64,000 nt of DNA from Pseudarthrobacter raffinosi (GCF_023913735.1 NZ_JAMXBH010000005.1:124001-188000), one strand, 5' to 3'. Numbered from the stretch's first letter, positions 26,331-35,933 are shown. The notes: a model not told the origin generated them from the sequence alone. Program-made: numbers and translations.

Positions 26331-28643
26331 ATGAAACGTGGAGCTCCTGTCGATGACATCAACGAAGATGACCTGCTGGTCGGCAAACCCAAGAAGTCGG
26401 CCGCCGGGCTGAAGGCGGTCGAAGTTGCCCTTGAGCGCGGCTTCGCCCAGGCCGGCGTCACCCGGACCGTCCAGTCCCTGCTGCGGCTGAACCAGCGGAA
26501 CGGAACGGACTGCCCCGGCTGCGCATGGCCGGAATCCCAGGGACTGCGGAAGCCCGCCGAATTCTGCGAAAACGGCGCTAAGGCCATCGCGGAGGAAAAC
26601 ACGCTCCGGACGGTCACCCCGGAGTTCTGGGCGGAACACTCCATCGCGGAGCTCTCGACCAAGACCGAATACTGGCTCGGCAACCAGGGCCGCATCACCC
26701 ATCCCATGGTGGTCCGGAGCGGGGAAACCCACTACTCCCCCATCGCCTGGCAGGAAGCCTTCGACCTCATCGGCGAGCACGTCCGGGCCAGCACCCCGGA
26801 GCGCACGGTCTTTTACACGTCCGGCCGGACCGCCAACGAGACGGCGTTCATGTACCAGCTGTTCGCCCGCTCCATCGGCACCAACAACCTGCCGGACTGC
26901 TCCAACATGTGCCACGAATCCTCCGGCACCGCCCTGAACCCGACCATCGGCATCGGCAAGGGCACCGTTTCCCTCGAGGACATCCACGAGGCCGAGCTGA
27001 TCTTCGTCGTCGGGCAAAACCCCGGCACCAACCACCCCCGCATGCTGTCCGCCCTGGCTGACTGCAAGAGCAACGGAGGCAAGATCGTTGCCGTGAACCC
27101 GCTGCCGGAAGCGGGACTGTTCAACTTCAAGGACCCGCAGTCGGTCTCCGGAGTCATCGGCAACGGGTCATCGCTTGCCGATGAGTTCCTGCAGATCAAG
27201 GTAGGCGGAGACCTTGCGCTGTTCCAGGCCCTGGGCCATCTTTTGCTTGAGGAGGAGGAACGCGTTCCCGGATCGGTGGTGGACCGCGCATTCATCGACG
27301 CAAATACAGCCGGGTTTGAGGCTTACCGTGCCGCCCGGCAGTGCATCGACTGGGAAGAGACCGAGAAGGCCACCGGACTTTCCCGCCTGCAGATCTCCAC
27401 AGTGGCGCAGATGCTGGTTAATTCCAAAGCCACCATCATCTGCTGGGCGCTGGGTCTGACGCAGCAGCCGCATTCGGTGAACACCCTCAAGGAAATCATC
27501 AACCTGCTGCTGGTGCAGGGCAACTTCGGCAAGCCCGGCGCCGGCGCCTGCCCGGTCCGCGGCCACTCCAACGTTCAGGGCGACCGCACCATGGGAATCT
27601 GGGAGAAGCCCAAGGAATGGCTGCTCGCCGCCCTCGACCAGGAGTTCGGTATCACTTCCCCGCGGGGCCACGGCGTCGACTCAGTGGAAACCGTTGAGGC
27701 GTTCGAACGCGACGACGTCGATGTGTTCGTGTCCATGGGCGGAAACTTTGCGCTGGCCTGCTCGGACACCGAGATGCTGGAGGCTGCCATGCAGCGCGTC
27801 GGGCTGACTGTCCACATCTCCACCAAGCCCAACCGTTCGCATGTGGTTCATGGCCGGACGTCACTGATCCTGCCCACCCTGGGGCGGACAGACACCGATG
27901 ACAAGCACCCGGGCGGCCGCCAGATCCTTTCCGTGGAGGATTCAATGTCCTGCGTCCACTCCACGCAGGGACGCCTGAAGCCGGTCTCAGACCACCTGCT
28001 CGCGGAACCCGTCATCGTGGCGCGCATGGCCCTGGCCACCCTGGGCGACGACCACGCCGTGGACTGGAAGGCGATGGCCGATGACTACGACGTTGTCCGC
28101 GACCACATTTCCCGTGTCCTGCCCGGCTTCGAGGACTTCAACAAGCGGCTCAGGACCAGGAACGGCTTCATCCTGCCCAACCCGCCCCGGGATACGCGGA
28201 GCTTCGCGACGGACATCGGCCAGGCGCGCTTCACGGTCAGCCCGCTGGAGTACCTGACCCCGCCCGAGGGGCACCTGATCCTGCAGACCATCCGCAGCCA
28301 TGACCAGTACAACACCACCTTCTACGGGCTGGATGACCGTTACCGGGGCATCTCCAACGGCCGCCGGGTCATCCTGATCAACAAGGACGACGCTGCCGAG
28401 CTCGGTTTCCAGGACCGCGAACTGGTGGACGTCATCAGCACGTTCCAGGGCGAGGAGCGCCGCGCCGACAAGTTCCGGCTGGTGCACTACCCCACCCCGC
28501 GCGGGTGCGCCGCGGCCTACTTCCCGGAGGCAAACGCCCTCGTGCACCGCGGGCTCGTGGCTCGGGAGTCCAACACGCCCGGCTACAAAGCGATGACGGT
28601 CCGCTTCCTTCCGCATGAGGAGCACGCCAAGCAGCTGAGCTGA
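26331..28643 (+). CDS. FdhF/YdeP-type molybdopterin oxidoreductase (second copy)
   Basis: 770 residues starting at MKRGAPVDDINEDD; the open frame reaches further upstream through the promoter region. It is collinear with the first copy: DCPGCAWPESQGLRKPAEFCENG at the N-terminus, YTSGRTANETAFMYQLFARSIG, NMCHESSG, VGQNPGTNHPRML, NPLPEAGL, RGHSNVQGDRTMGIW and IRSHDQYNTTFYG. This copy has a longer N-terminal tail and its own sequence across the specificity region, so the two are diverged paralogs, not a recent duplication. Divergence from the OFA transporter suggests oxidation or reduction of a transported one- or two-carbon acid. Substrate unproven. Confidence 0.85.
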   Translation: MKRGAPVDDINEDDLLVGKPKKSAAGLKAVEVALERGFAQAGVTRTVQSLLRLNQRNGTDCPGCAWPESQGLRKPAEFCENGAKAIAEENTLRTVTPEFWAEHSIAELSTKTEYWLGNQGRITHPMVVRSGETHYSPIAWQEAFDLIGEHVRASTPERTVFYTSGRTANETAFMYQLFARSIGTNNLPDCSNMCHESSGTALNPTIGIGKGTVSLEDIHEAELIFVVGQNPGTNHPRMLSALADCKSNGGKIVAVNPLPEAGLFNFKDPQSVSGVIGNGSSLADEFLQIKVGGDLALFQALGHLLLEEEERVPGSVVDRAFIDANTAGFEAYRAARQCIDWEETEKATGLSRLQISTVAQMLVNSKATIICWALGLTQQPHSVNTLKEIINLLLVQGNFGKPGAGACPVRGHSNVQGDRTMGIWEKPKEWLLAALDQEFGITSPRGHGVDSVETVEAFERDDVDVFVSMGGNFALACSDTEMLEAAMQRVGLTVHISTKPNRSHVVHGRTSLILPTLGRTDTDDKHPGGRQILSVEDSMSCVHSTQGRLKPVSDHLLAEPVIVARMALATLGDDHAVDWKAMADDYDVVRDHISRVLPGFEDFNKRLRTRNGFILPNPPRDTRSFATDIGQARFTVSPLEYLTPPEGHLILQTIRSHDQYNTTFYGLDDRYRGISNGRRVILINKDDAAELGFQDRELVDVISTFQGEERRADKFRLVHYPTPRGCAAAYFPEANALVHRGLVARESNTPGYKAMTVRFLPHEEHAKQLS

Positions 28644-28674
28644 CCGGGCTCCGCGCTGGAGGTTGGGGACTGGG

Positions 28675-28701
28675 GCGGCCGGCGGTAGCGCCGGCGGCCG
28701 C
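28675..28701. terminator. GC-rich hairpin between convergent genes
   Basis: GCGGCC and GGCCGC enclose an inner GGCG-GTAG-CGCC stem, with a three-base bulge. It sits between the second oxidoreductase and tex. Confidence 0.45.
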
Positions 28702-28729
28702 TCCGCCTGGCAGAACGGACCCGGAATTG

Positions 28730-31111
28730 CTAGGTGGCAACGCCCGCCTGACGCAGGGCTTCGGCCAGCGCGGTGTTCGGCGGGCTCGCCGTGGCTGCTG
28801 TTGGTGCCGACGCGACTTTGCGCCCGCTGGCCTCCGGGCGTGGCCCCCGGCTGGCCGAGCGTGCCGCAGCGTCATCGGCCGCTCGTGCCGGACGGCCTCC
28901 GGGCGCGGGCTGCCGCCCACCCGAAGGCGACGGCTCGTCGTCGAGCCTTAGCGTGAGCGAAATCCGTTTCCGCTCCGGATCGGCTTCCAGAACCTTCACG
29001 CGGACAACCTGCCCGGACTTCACCACCTCGCGGGGATCGGAGACAAAGCGGTTGGCCAGCGCCGACACATGAACCAGGCCGTCCTGGTGCACTCCCACGT
29101 CCACAAATGCGCCGAACGCGGCCACATTGGTGACGGTCCCCTCAAGCACCATGCCGGGCTTGAGGTCGGAGATCTTCTCGATGCCTTCGGAGAAGGTCGC
29201 CGCGGCAAAAGCGGGTCGGGGATCGCGGCCTGGTTTGTCCAACTCCGCCAGGATGTCCTGGACCGTGGGCAAACCAAACGTGCCGTCGACGAAAGCGCGT
29301 GGATCAAGTGACGACGCCGGCGCCGAGCCCGCGGCCACCAGGATTTTCCGGGCAATCGGATACGCCTCGGGGTGCACGCTCGATGCGTCCAGCGGCTCTG
29401 CTCCGCCGGTGATTCGCAGGAAGCCGGCGCACTGCTCAAACGCCTTCGCACCCAGGCGGGGCACCTTCTTGAGCTCGCTGCGCTTGGCAAACGGCCCGTG
29501 TTCGTTTCGGTACGCCACAATGTTTTCGCTCAGCAAAGGTCCGACGCCGGCCACCCGGCTCAGCAGCGCGGGCGAAGCAGTGTTCACATCAACGCCAACC
29601 GCGTTCACGCAGTCCTCGACCACAGCATCCAGGCTGCGTTCCAGCTTCGATGCCGTGACGTCGTGCTGGTACTGCCCCACGCCGATGGACTTGGGATCGA
29701 TCTTCACGAGTTCGGCCAGCGGATCCTGAAGCCGCCGCGCAATGGATACGGCACCGCGCAGGGAAACATCCATGCCCGGCAGCTCCGCCGAGGCCAGCGC
29801 CGAAGCGGAGTACACCGACGCCCCGGCCTCGGAAACCACCATTTTCTGCGGTTTCGTCTCCGCGGCCGGCAGCAGCTTGATCAGTTCCGCGGCAAGCTTG
29901 TCCGTCTCCCGGGACGCGGTTCCGTTGCCGATGGCCACCAGCTCCACGTTGTGCTTCCGGGCCAGCCGCACCAAGGTGGCGAGGGCCTCGTCCCACTTCC
30001 GGGCAGGAGCGTGCGGGTACACGGTGTCGGTGGCAACCACCTTGCCAGTCCCATCCACAACGGCAACTTTCACGCCGGTCCGCAGCCCCGGGTCCAGCCC
30101 AAGAGTGGCGCGGTTTCCGGCGGGTGCGGCCAGGAGGACGTCGCGAAGGTTGGCGGCGAACACCCGGACAGCCTCGTCTTCTGCGTCTGTGAACAGCCGT
30201 CCGCGGAGGTCGGCGGTCAGCCGGGCCAGCACACGCGAGCGCCAGGCAATCTGCGCGGTCTGGATCAGCCACGAATCGGCGGGACGGCCGCGGTCGGCGA
30301 CCCCGAGGCACTTGGCCACAGCGGATTCGTAACGGGAACGCGCGGCGGCCAGGGCGTCGTCGTCGTTCGGATCCGCCTCGGCGAGATCCAGCTCCAGGAC
30401 GCCGTCCTTCTCACCGCGCAACAGCGCAAGCACGCGGTGCGAGGGCATCCCGGTGGGCGCCTGGGCGAACTCAAAGTAATCGGCGAACTTCTGCCCGTCG
30501 GACTCCTTGCCCTTCTTCACCCGCGACACCATCCGCCCCTGCGTCCACAGCCGCTCGCGCAGGGTTGCGGCGAGGTCCGGATCCTGCGCAACCCTCTCGA
30601 CGAGGATGGAACGGGCGCCGGCGAGCGCGGCGGCCGCGTCATCAATGGAGTGTTCGGCGTTCAGGTACCTGGCAGCCTCGCGTTCCGGGTCCAGGTCGGG
30701 CCGCTTCAGCAGCGCATCGGCGAGCGGCTCCAACCCGGCTTCACGGGCGATCTGGGCCTTGGTGCGGCGCTTGGACTTGAACGGAAGGTAGATGTCCTCC
30801 AGCCGGGACTTGGTGTCCGCGGCGAGGATCGCTGCCTGCAGCTCGGGGGTCAGCTGCCCCTGCGCGGCAATCGCTTCGAGGATAGTACGACGGCGGTCCT
30901 CAAGTTCGCGGAGGTAGCGCAGGCGCTCGTCGAGCTCGCGCAGCTGCGTGTCATCCAGCGTCCCGGTGGCTTCCTTGCGGTACCGGGCGATGAACGGAAC
31001 GGTGGACCCGCCGTCGAGCAGGTCCACTGCAGCCTTGACCTGCCAGGTCTTCACGCCAAGCTCGGCGGCGATCTGGGCGTGGATGGCGCTGTCCGGAGTT
31101 GGGGCAGACAT
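28730..31111 (-). CDS. tex: Tex family S1 RNA-binding transcription accessory protein
   Basis: 793 residues if started at the ATG of [12 protein letters not shown], which aligns the N-terminus with other Tex proteins; GTG codons 11 and 13 codons further up are alternatives, and none of the three has a clear ribosome site. Domains in order: Tex N-terminal helices ([24 protein letters not shown]), YqgF/RNase H-like domain ([19 protein letters not shown]), helix-hairpin-helix ([17 protein letters not shown]) and a C-terminal S1 domain ([20 protein letters not shown]). It binds nucleic acid and associates with transcription. The tail is proline/alanine/arginine-rich. Confidence 0.9.
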   Translation of the reverse strand: MSAPTPDSAIHAQIAAELGVKTWQVKAAVDLLDGGSTVPFIARYRKEATGTLDDTQLRELDERLRYLRELEDRRRTILEAIAAQGQLTPELQAAILAADTKSRLEDIYLPFKSKRRTKAQIAREAGLEPLADALLKRPDLDPEREAARYLNAEHSIDDAAAALAGARSILVERVAQDPDLAATLRERLWTQGRMVSRVKKGKESDGQKFADYFEFAQAPTGMPSHRVLALLRGEKDGVLELDLAEADPNDDDALAAARSRYESAVAKCLGVADRGRPADSWLIQTAQIAWRSRVLARLTADLRGRLFTDAEDEAVRVFAANLRDVLLAAPAGNRATLGLDPGLRTGVKVAVVDGTGKVVATDTVYPHAPARKWDEALATLVRLARKHNVELVAIGNGTASRETDKLAAELIKLLPAAETKPQKMVVSEAGASVYSASALASAELPGMDVSLRGAVSIARRLQDPLAELVKIDPKSIGVGQYQHDVTASKLERSLDAVVEDCVNAVGVDVNTASPALLSRVAGVGPLLSENIVAYRNEHGPFAKRSELKKVPRLGAKAFEQCAGFLRITGGAEPLDASSVHPEAYPIARKILVAAGSAPASSLDPRAFVDGTFGLPTVQDILAELDKPGRDPRPAFAAATFSEGIEKISDLKPGMVLEGTVTNVAAFGAFVDVGVHQDGLVHVSALANRFVSDPREVVKSGQVVRVKVLEADPERKRISLTLRLDDEPSPSGGRQPAPGGRPARAADDAAARSASRGPRPEASGRKVASAPTAATASPPNTALAEALRQAGVAT

Positions 31112-31282
31112 GGGGGCGGACGGGACGTGCGCGAGTTGGGTCACCTGAACATTTTGCCCTACGGGCCTGGTGGTCTCCAGCGGCGCCCGGCCGGGCAACC
31201 GGCCGGGGTATTCCGCTCCGGGCCGTGAAGTGCTGTAGTTGATATGCCGTCACAGGCAATCACTTCGAGGAAGAGGGCCACC

Positions 31283-31579
31283 ATGCGTGAACTGCTCATC
31301 GTCTTTCAGGAAGGATTCGACGAGGCCAACATCACCGTCATGGTCAACGGCAAGGAGGTCCGCCGCGACATGGGCGTGTCCACCAACCCGCTGCTGGGAG
31401 AAGCCTACGAAACGTCCGTGGAGCTGCCCGCGAAAGGGGCGCAGGTGGGAGTGGAAGTCACCAACCGCGGCCTGAAAGCCATTACCAAAGTCAGCGGAAA
31501 GCCCAAAAGCCTGCTCGTGTCCATCGAGGACGACAAGCTGGTGATGCGCGAAGGAACGGGCCGGGAAGCATACCTTTAG
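31283..31579 (+). CDS. Small conserved-looking protein of unknown function
   Basis: 98 residues from the ATG preceded by GAGGAAGAGGG. The pattern of alternating hydrophobic residues (LLIVFQEGF, ITVMVNGKEV, VGVEVTNRGL, SLLVSIEDDKLVM) suggests an all-beta sandwich. There is no signal peptide, membrane segment or known catalytic motif. I do not recognise the family. It stands alone, followed by a strong terminator. Confidence 0.65.
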   Translation: MRELLIVFQEGFDEANITVMVNGKEVRRDMGVSTNPLLGEAYETSVELPAKGAQVGVEVTNRGLKAITKVSGKPKSLLVSIEDDKLVMREGTGREAYL

Positions 31580-31732
31580 CTATTTCCCTAGCGATAATCC
31601 ATTCACTGGAGTATTCTTATGTCTACCGCTCAGCGCTTGTGAACCTGGGCGGGCCAACGTTGAAAGATGAGCCAAAACAGCCGTCGGATGGCTATTTGGC
31701 GCGCGCTGCCGGGACAGCACACCGAGCAGCCA

Positions 31733-31767
31733 ACGACGGCGGCACCCAAGCCGGGTGCCGCCGTCGT
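31733..31767. terminator. Perfect 15-bp bidirectional hairpin
   Basis: ACGACGGCGGCACCC pairs with GGGTGCCGCCGTCGT around AAGCC, between two convergent genes. The distal part of the stem (ACGACGGCGGCA) recurs in the terminator near 63.5 kb. Confidence 0.8.
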
Positions 31768-31800
31768 CGTTTAATCTCTGGCCGAGGCCAGCAGTGACCG

Positions 31801-32871
31801 CTAAGCCGAATACGCGGGGTAGTCCGTGTATCCTACGGAGCCGTCTGCATAAAACGTGGACGGGTCCGGTTCGTTCAGCGGAAGGCTTTCCTTCCAGCGA
31901 CGTGCGAGGTCCGGGTTGGCAATGGCGGGGCGCCCCACCACCACCGCATCTGCATGGCCGTCGGCCACCAAGGCGGTTGCTTCCTCCCGAGTGGTCATGG
32001 TGCCGAAGCCGGAGTTCACCAAAAACGTGCCGTTGAAGCGCGCCCGGAGATTCTGGACCAGCTCACTCGTGGGCTCGTGGTGCAGGATGCTGACGTAGGC
32101 GAGGTTGAGCGGGGCAATGCTGTCCACCAGCACCTCGTAGGTGGCGCGGACATCGACCGCATCCGCTTCGGCGATGCCCTGGACGCAGTGCTCCGGCGAG
32201 ATGCGGATGCCCACGCGGCTCGAACCCACCGCAGCCACCGCGGCGTTGACAGTTTCGATCACAAAACGGGCCCGGTTCTCCGGCGAGCCGCCGTAGCTGT
32301 CGTCGCGGACATTGGAGTTCGGGGCAAGGAATTCGTGGAGAAGGTAGCCGTTGGCCGAGTGCAGCTCCACGCCGTCGAATCCCGCTTCAATGGCGTTAAT
32401 CGAACCGGTGACGATTTCCTGCATCACGACGGGCAGCTCACCGATGGTCAGCGCGTGCGGGACGGGATACGGCTGCTTGCCGGACGGGGTGCGGACCTCG
32501 CCCTCGATGGCGACGGCGCTCGGACCCACGATGGTATGGCCGCCGGTGATGTCCGCATGGGAAACCCGTCCGCCGTGCATGATCTGGGCGAAGATCCGGC
32601 CGCCTTCAGCGTGCACCGCGTCGGTGACCTTCTTCCAGGCGGCAATCTGCTCCGCGGTGAAGAGACCGGGCTGACCCGGATATGAGCGTCCGGCGGGGCT
32701 CGGGTAGATGCCTTCGCTGACGATGAGTCCCAAGGATGCCCGCTGCCGGTAGTGCTCCACAACCACGGGACCCGGAACACCGTCCTCGCCTGAGCGGAGA
32801 CGGGTCAGCGGTGCCATTACCAGGCGGTTGGGCAGTTCAAGCTCGCCAAGAGTCAAGGGGGAAAACAGCAT
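31801..32871 (-). CDS. Old Yellow Enzyme family alkene reductase
   Basis: 356 residues from MLFSPLTLGELELPNR with AAAGGAA ahead of the ATG. The FMN-barrel motifs are all there: LVMAPLTRLRSG, FAQIMHGGRVSH, GFDGVELHSANGYLLHEFLAPNSN with the substrate-binding His and Asn, ENRARFVIE, and the phosphate-binding FLVNSGFGTMTREEA-like and VVGRPAIANPDL segments near the end. It should reduce activated C=C bonds with NAD(P)H in the cytoplasm. It stands alone with a terminator downstream. Confidence 0.9.
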   Translation of the reverse strand: MLFSPLTLGELELPNRLVMAPLTRLRSGEDGVPGPVVVEHYRQRASLGLIVSEGIYPSPAGRSYPGQPGLFTAEQIAAWKKVTDAVHAEGGRIFAQIMHGGRVSHADITGGHTIVGPSAVAIEGEVRTPSGKQPYPVPHALTIGELPVVMQEIVTGSINAIEAGFDGVELHSANGYLLHEFLAPNSNVRDDSYGGSPENRARFVIETVNAAVAAVGSSRVGIRISPEHCVQGIAEADAVDVRATYEVLVDSIAPLNLAYVSILHHEPTSELVQNLRARFNGTFLVNSGFGTMTTREEATALVADGHADAVVVGRPAIANPDLARRWKESLPLNEPDPSTFYADGSVGYTDYPAYSA

Positions 32872-32966
32872 GCGCAGTTCCTTTCGAGGTGAATTGGTAC
32901 TGCTGTGCCCAACTGCGCGGCGCGTGCAAGTATTCCGATGGAGGCGGGGATCACTCTCTGCGGGGG

Positions 32967-33908
32967 CTACCGGGGCGATGCGACGCCGGGGCAACCTTGT
33001 CCCTGCGGGTTCTGGTTGCAGTCGTCGGCGTAGTTCCGGGTGATGGACCGCCAGACGCTGATGGACTGAGGCGGCGCGCTGAACTGGCCCTGGCCCGGTA
33101 TGGGCAGCGGTGGTCCGTTGTTCACGGAATACGTGCCTTGGAAGGACGTGGTGAGGACGACTTGGAAGTCGCCGGTGTCTACGTAGACGTGACTCGTTCG
33201 GGTCTTCTCACCCCAGCGATCCTGTGGCAGCGGCCCGCCCATGGAAGCTTGCGGGCCGAAGACCGTTCCGTCGCCGTAATTCCAGGTGTACTGAACCGGA
33301 GTGGCGACCACATGCACCTGCTGCCCCAGCATCGTCACGTCAAACTGTTGCTCGGACGCGTCTGCGTAGAAATTGGTTTCGGCCCCGCGGAGCGTGTTGG
33401 GGCTGGGCTGCGCGACGACCGTTCCTGCGCTGATGGGCAGGCTCTCGAACTGCTGCTGGATCTGGGCGGCTATTCGCGGCAGGAGGTCCTCGGGCCGAGC
33501 ATCGTAGAGACAAGTTGGCCCCGAATGAATTGCCCAGACGGCTCCAGGAACGCCTCTCGGCATGGAATACCAGATGACCGGGATCCCGTCTTCGCCGTCC
33601 GGCCCGTTCGTGCACTCAACCTGATCACGTAAGCACACAGAATCGAAGTCGCCCCCGCCAAGGTGGCACTGGAGTTCGTACTTGTAGTTGTTGGGATCCA
33701 AAATTGGGGCCCCGGGTGCTTGCTGAACAAAGTCGTTGGCCTCGGCGTCCCACACATAACCTCCGACTCCGGCTGAGTCCGGTGTCCAAGCGCCATCAAA
33801 TTCTGGATCGTCACTACCGGCACCATGAGCCGGTGATACAAAGAGCGTTACGAGCAGCCCCGCGGCAAGTAACATTCCGCGATATCCAAGCGGTCGACGG
33901 GTAGACAT
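32967..33908 (-). CDS. Secreted protein with a PKD-like segment
   Basis: 313 residues from MSTRRPLGYRGM. A signal peptide (GMLLAAGLLVTLFVSPAHG) precedes an extracellular region with several cysteines (YELQCHLGGG, SVCLRDQVECTNG, GPTCLYD). The stretch VQYTWNYGDGTVFGP, with THVYVDTGDFQVVLTTSF-like strands after it, has the look of a PKD fold. The gene starts two bases after the DUF6318 stop, so the pair is one operon. Base composition is visibly less GC-rich than flanking genes. The role is unknown; a surface or envelope protein is likely. Confidence 0.7.
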   Translation of the reverse strand: MSTRRPLGYRGMLLAAGLLVTLFVSPAHGAGSDDPEFDGAWTPDSAGVGGYVWDAEANDFVQQAPGAPILDPNNYKYELQCHLGGGDFDSVCLRDQVECTNGPDGEDGIPVIWYSMPRGVPGAVWAIHSGPTCLYDARPEDLLPRIAAQIQQQFESLPISAGTVVAQPSPNTLRGAETNFYADASEQQFDVTMLGQQVHVVATPVQYTWNYGDGTVFGPQASMGGPLPQDRWGEKTRTSHVYVDTGDFQVVLTTSFQGTYSVNNGPPLPIPGQGQFSAPPQSISVWRSITRNYADDCNQNPQGQGCPGVASPR

Positions 33909-33910
33909 TG

Positions 33911-34567
33911 TTATCCAACGATGCTTCCGACTTCGTCCAGCCGCCACGAATCGGAGCTGTACGAAAGGATCAGCAAGTTGCCTTGATCCGCACCTTGTGG
34001 GTCCGTATGCGCAACCGTCCCATCTGCGCGGACGTATGACAGTGGAATCTGATGCACTTGGACGGATACCTTGTATTTCCCAGCTTCATCCCGGGAGAAC
34101 GTTGTATCTACCGCGGGGGTGCTGATCTGCCCTCCGACCAACCACCTGCCTTCGGAATGCCAAGCTCTTATCGCCTCCGCAGACTTTTGGCACGGCGCGC
34201 ATGTTTGAGGTGTCAGGCTTTCATGAAGTGAAAGCTCCCCTGTCTCATAGGAATAGCTAAGGACCTCGAACCAGTAGCGGGCGAACGCGATGGCCCCCTC
34301 TTTCGTCTCCGTCTTCGCAACTTCCGGAAGCACCGGCACCGGCACGTTCTGAGCGCGGCCGCTAGCCGAGGCGGGCACATAAGCAGGAGTCGCCGTCGGG
34401 GTTGGCGTTGCGCTTGGGCTTGCCGTCGAAGTCGGAGACGCCGACGAGGTGCCCCCAGGATCGCCACCCGAGTTGCAACCGGTCAAAAGCAAAACAGACG
34501 CGGCAACAGCAGCAACAAGGTACAGGCGCGAACGCCGCGAAGTAGCGGAAATGATGTGCGATGTCAT
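33911..34567 (-). CDS. DUF6318 family lipoprotein
   Basis: 218 residues with signal peptide and lipobox (VLLLTGC, about residue 31), a Ser/Thr/Pro linker (about 35-70) and a C-terminal domain with ARYWFEVLSYSYETGE and CAPCQKSAEAI. The latter is typical of DUF6318, a secreted actinobacterial family of unknown function that often precedes secreted PKD-like proteins. It forms an operon with the downstream gene. Composition is less GC-rich than the genes around it, which may mean transfer. Confidence 0.75.
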   Translation of the reverse strand: MTSHIISATSRRSRLYLVAAVAASVLLLTGCNSGGDPGGTSSASPTSTASPSATPTPTATPAYVPASASGRAQNVPVPVLPEVAKTETKEGAIAFARYWFEVLSYSYETGELSLHESLTPQTCAPCQKSAEAIRAWHSEGRWLVGGQISTPAVDTTFSRDEAGKYKVSVQVHQIPLSYVRADGTVAHTDPQGADQGNLLILSYSSDSWRLDEVGSIVG

Positions 34568-34654
34568 GGGCAGCTAATCCCCCGATAGTTTCAAGACGCC
34601 TCGCTTCGAACAATGACCTTAAGGGTAGCCCAGGACACATTTGAGCGATGAAAG

Positions 34655-34663
34655 TTATCCACA
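34655..34663. other. Isolated DnaA-box-like TTATCCACA
   Basis: A perfect match to the consensus DnaA box lies in the 233-bp space before the flavin-binding protein gene. It is alone, so it does not indicate an origin; it could be a titration site or chance. Confidence 0.3.
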
Positions 34664-34768
34664 GCCACCCGCCCTCGGTTCTACCACCGCGTAGGACCAA
34701 TAAAAAGTCACACGGATAATCGCCCTCCCAGCCCCTTGTAAACCGGATTCCCACGCGCAACCCCTAGA

Positions 34769-34793
34769 ATTCTTCTACCGAACGTAGAAGAAT
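34769..34793. promoter_or_regulatory. Perfect 10-bp inverted repeat overlapping the leader of the next gene
   Basis: ATTCTTCTAC and GTAGAAGAAT flank CGAAC. The repeat ends just before AGGA, the ribosome site, seven bases before the ATG. It is AT-rich in a GC-rich genome. It is either a repressor operator or an RNA hairpin that could affect translation. Confidence 0.6.
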
Positions 34794-34800
34794 AGGATTC

Positions 34801-35235
34801 ATGATGTTTACGCACGCAGATGGCCACCCCGTTCTGGAGCTCGACGACGAGCAGTCCTGGAAACTCCTGGAAGCTACCCACCACGGCCGGCTGGTGGTTT
34901 CCGTTGCCGGCGAACCGGATATATTCCCCGTCAACTACCTCACCTCGGACCGGAAAATCTACCTCCGCACCGCACCGGGCAACAAGCTGGCGCAGCTCAC
35001 CATCAACTCCGGGGTGCTACTTGAAACGGACGGCATCCTCTCGGACGAAGCCTGGTCCGTGGTCCTGCGGGGAACGGCGCGCGTCCTGACCAACTCAGCA
35101 GAGCTCGCCGTCGTCGAAGCGCTCGGCCTGAAATCTTGGGTGCCGACGCTGAAGGATTTCTACGTGGAGATCGTGCCCACATCCGTCAGCGGCCGCCATT
35201 TCGAGCTGGGCGACCAGCCGGAGCACGAAATCTAG
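34801..35235 (+). CDS. Pyridoxamine 5'-phosphate oxidase-like FMN-binding protein
   Basis: 144 residues with two adjacent ATGs at the start. The fold is the short split-barrel flavin-binding type: HHGRLVVSVAGEPDIFPVNYL, KIYLRTAPGNKLAQL and VVLRGTARVLTNSAE. Such proteins bind FMN or F420 and several belong to stress or redox responses. The palindrome directly in front suggests dedicated control. The Vsr gene follows 19 bp later, so the two may be cotranscribed. Confidence 0.85.
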   Translation: MMFTHADGHPVLELDDEQSWKLLEATHHGRLVVSVAGEPDIFPVNYLTSDRKIYLRTAPGNKLAQLTINSGVLLETDGILSDEAWSVVLRGTARVLTNSAELAVVEALGLKSWVPTLKDFYVEIVPTSVSGRHFELGDQPEHEI

Positions 35236-35254
35236 GAGCCCGTAGGCTGGAATC

Positions 35255-35683
35255 ATGGCGGACAGGCTCACTCCCGAGCGGCGCAGCTGGAACATGTCCC
35301 GCATCAGGGGCAAGAACACCAAGCCGGAACTGCTGGTGCGCCGCCTCCTCCATGCCAAAGGCTACCGCTACCGCTTGCACGGCACCGCCGGCAAAAGCCG
35401 CCTGCCCGGCCGCCCGGACCTGGTATTCGCCGGCCGGCGAAAGGTCATCTTCATCAACGGCTGCTTCTGGCACTTCCACGACTGCCGCGTAGGCCAGCAC
35501 GCGCCCAAGGCGAATGCCGCCTTCTGGGAGGCCAAGCGCACACGCACCAAAATCCGCGACGCCGACCAGCGCCAACAGTTAATGGCCGCCGGCTGGGAGG
35601 TGCTCACCGTGTGGGAGTGCGAGTTGAAGGACGGCTCCGCCCTCGAAGCCCACCTGGTGGAGTTCCTCGGCGCCAGCAAATAG
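35255..35683 (+). CDS. vsr: Vsr-type very short patch mismatch endonuclease
   Basis: 142 residues covering the whole family: RRSWNMSRIRGKNTKPELLVRR at the N-terminus, LPGRPDLVFAGRRKVIFINGCFWHFHDC with the catalytic Asp and the zinc/His region, and GWEVLTVWECEL near the end. Vsr nicks T:G mismatches left by deamination of 5-methylcytosine. The segment that is THGCFWHHH in the E. coli enzyme reads INGCFWHFH here. No cytosine methyltransferase gene is in the window; McrBC lies about 3 kb away. Confidence 0.9.
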   Translation: MADRLTPERRSWNMSRIRGKNTKPELLVRRLLHAKGYRYRLHGTAGKSRLPGRPDLVFAGRRKVIFINGCFWHFHDCRVGQHAPKANAAFWEAKRTRTKIRDADQRQQLMAAGWEVLTVWECELKDGSALEAHLVEFLGASK

Positions 35684-35720
35684 CCCGGCAAGCCGGCGGC
35701 AGGCAAGAAACGCCAGCCGG

Positions 35721-35739
35721 AACTTGAGTCAAACTTGAG
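35721..35739. promoter_or_regulatory. Direct repeat AACTTGAG spaced 11 bp
   Basis: Two exact AACTTGAG copies start 11 bp apart, the spacing typical of OmpR/PhoB-family response-regulator boxes. They lie upstream of the Hpt-like gene, and such a regulator is encoded next door. Assignment is inferred. Confidence 0.4.
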
Positions 35740-35933
35740 CCTTTGCCGCCTCCCGAATTGATCGGCGCCCGCAAAGATGAACTCCTATGAAAAACCCGCA
35801 GTCTCCTCAGGAATCCCGCAGTCCTATTCCCGAACGGCTGCATCCCCAAGTAACAGATTTACTCTGAAAGTGGACACAAAACCAAGTCATATCCCGCTAT
35901 TGGGGGCGGCAGGCACGAGCGGAAGGGACGGAA

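Noticed and set aside
34655..34663. Replication origin suggested by a DnaA box
   Set aside because: Only one box, no AT-rich unwinding element and no dnaA/dnaN nearby.
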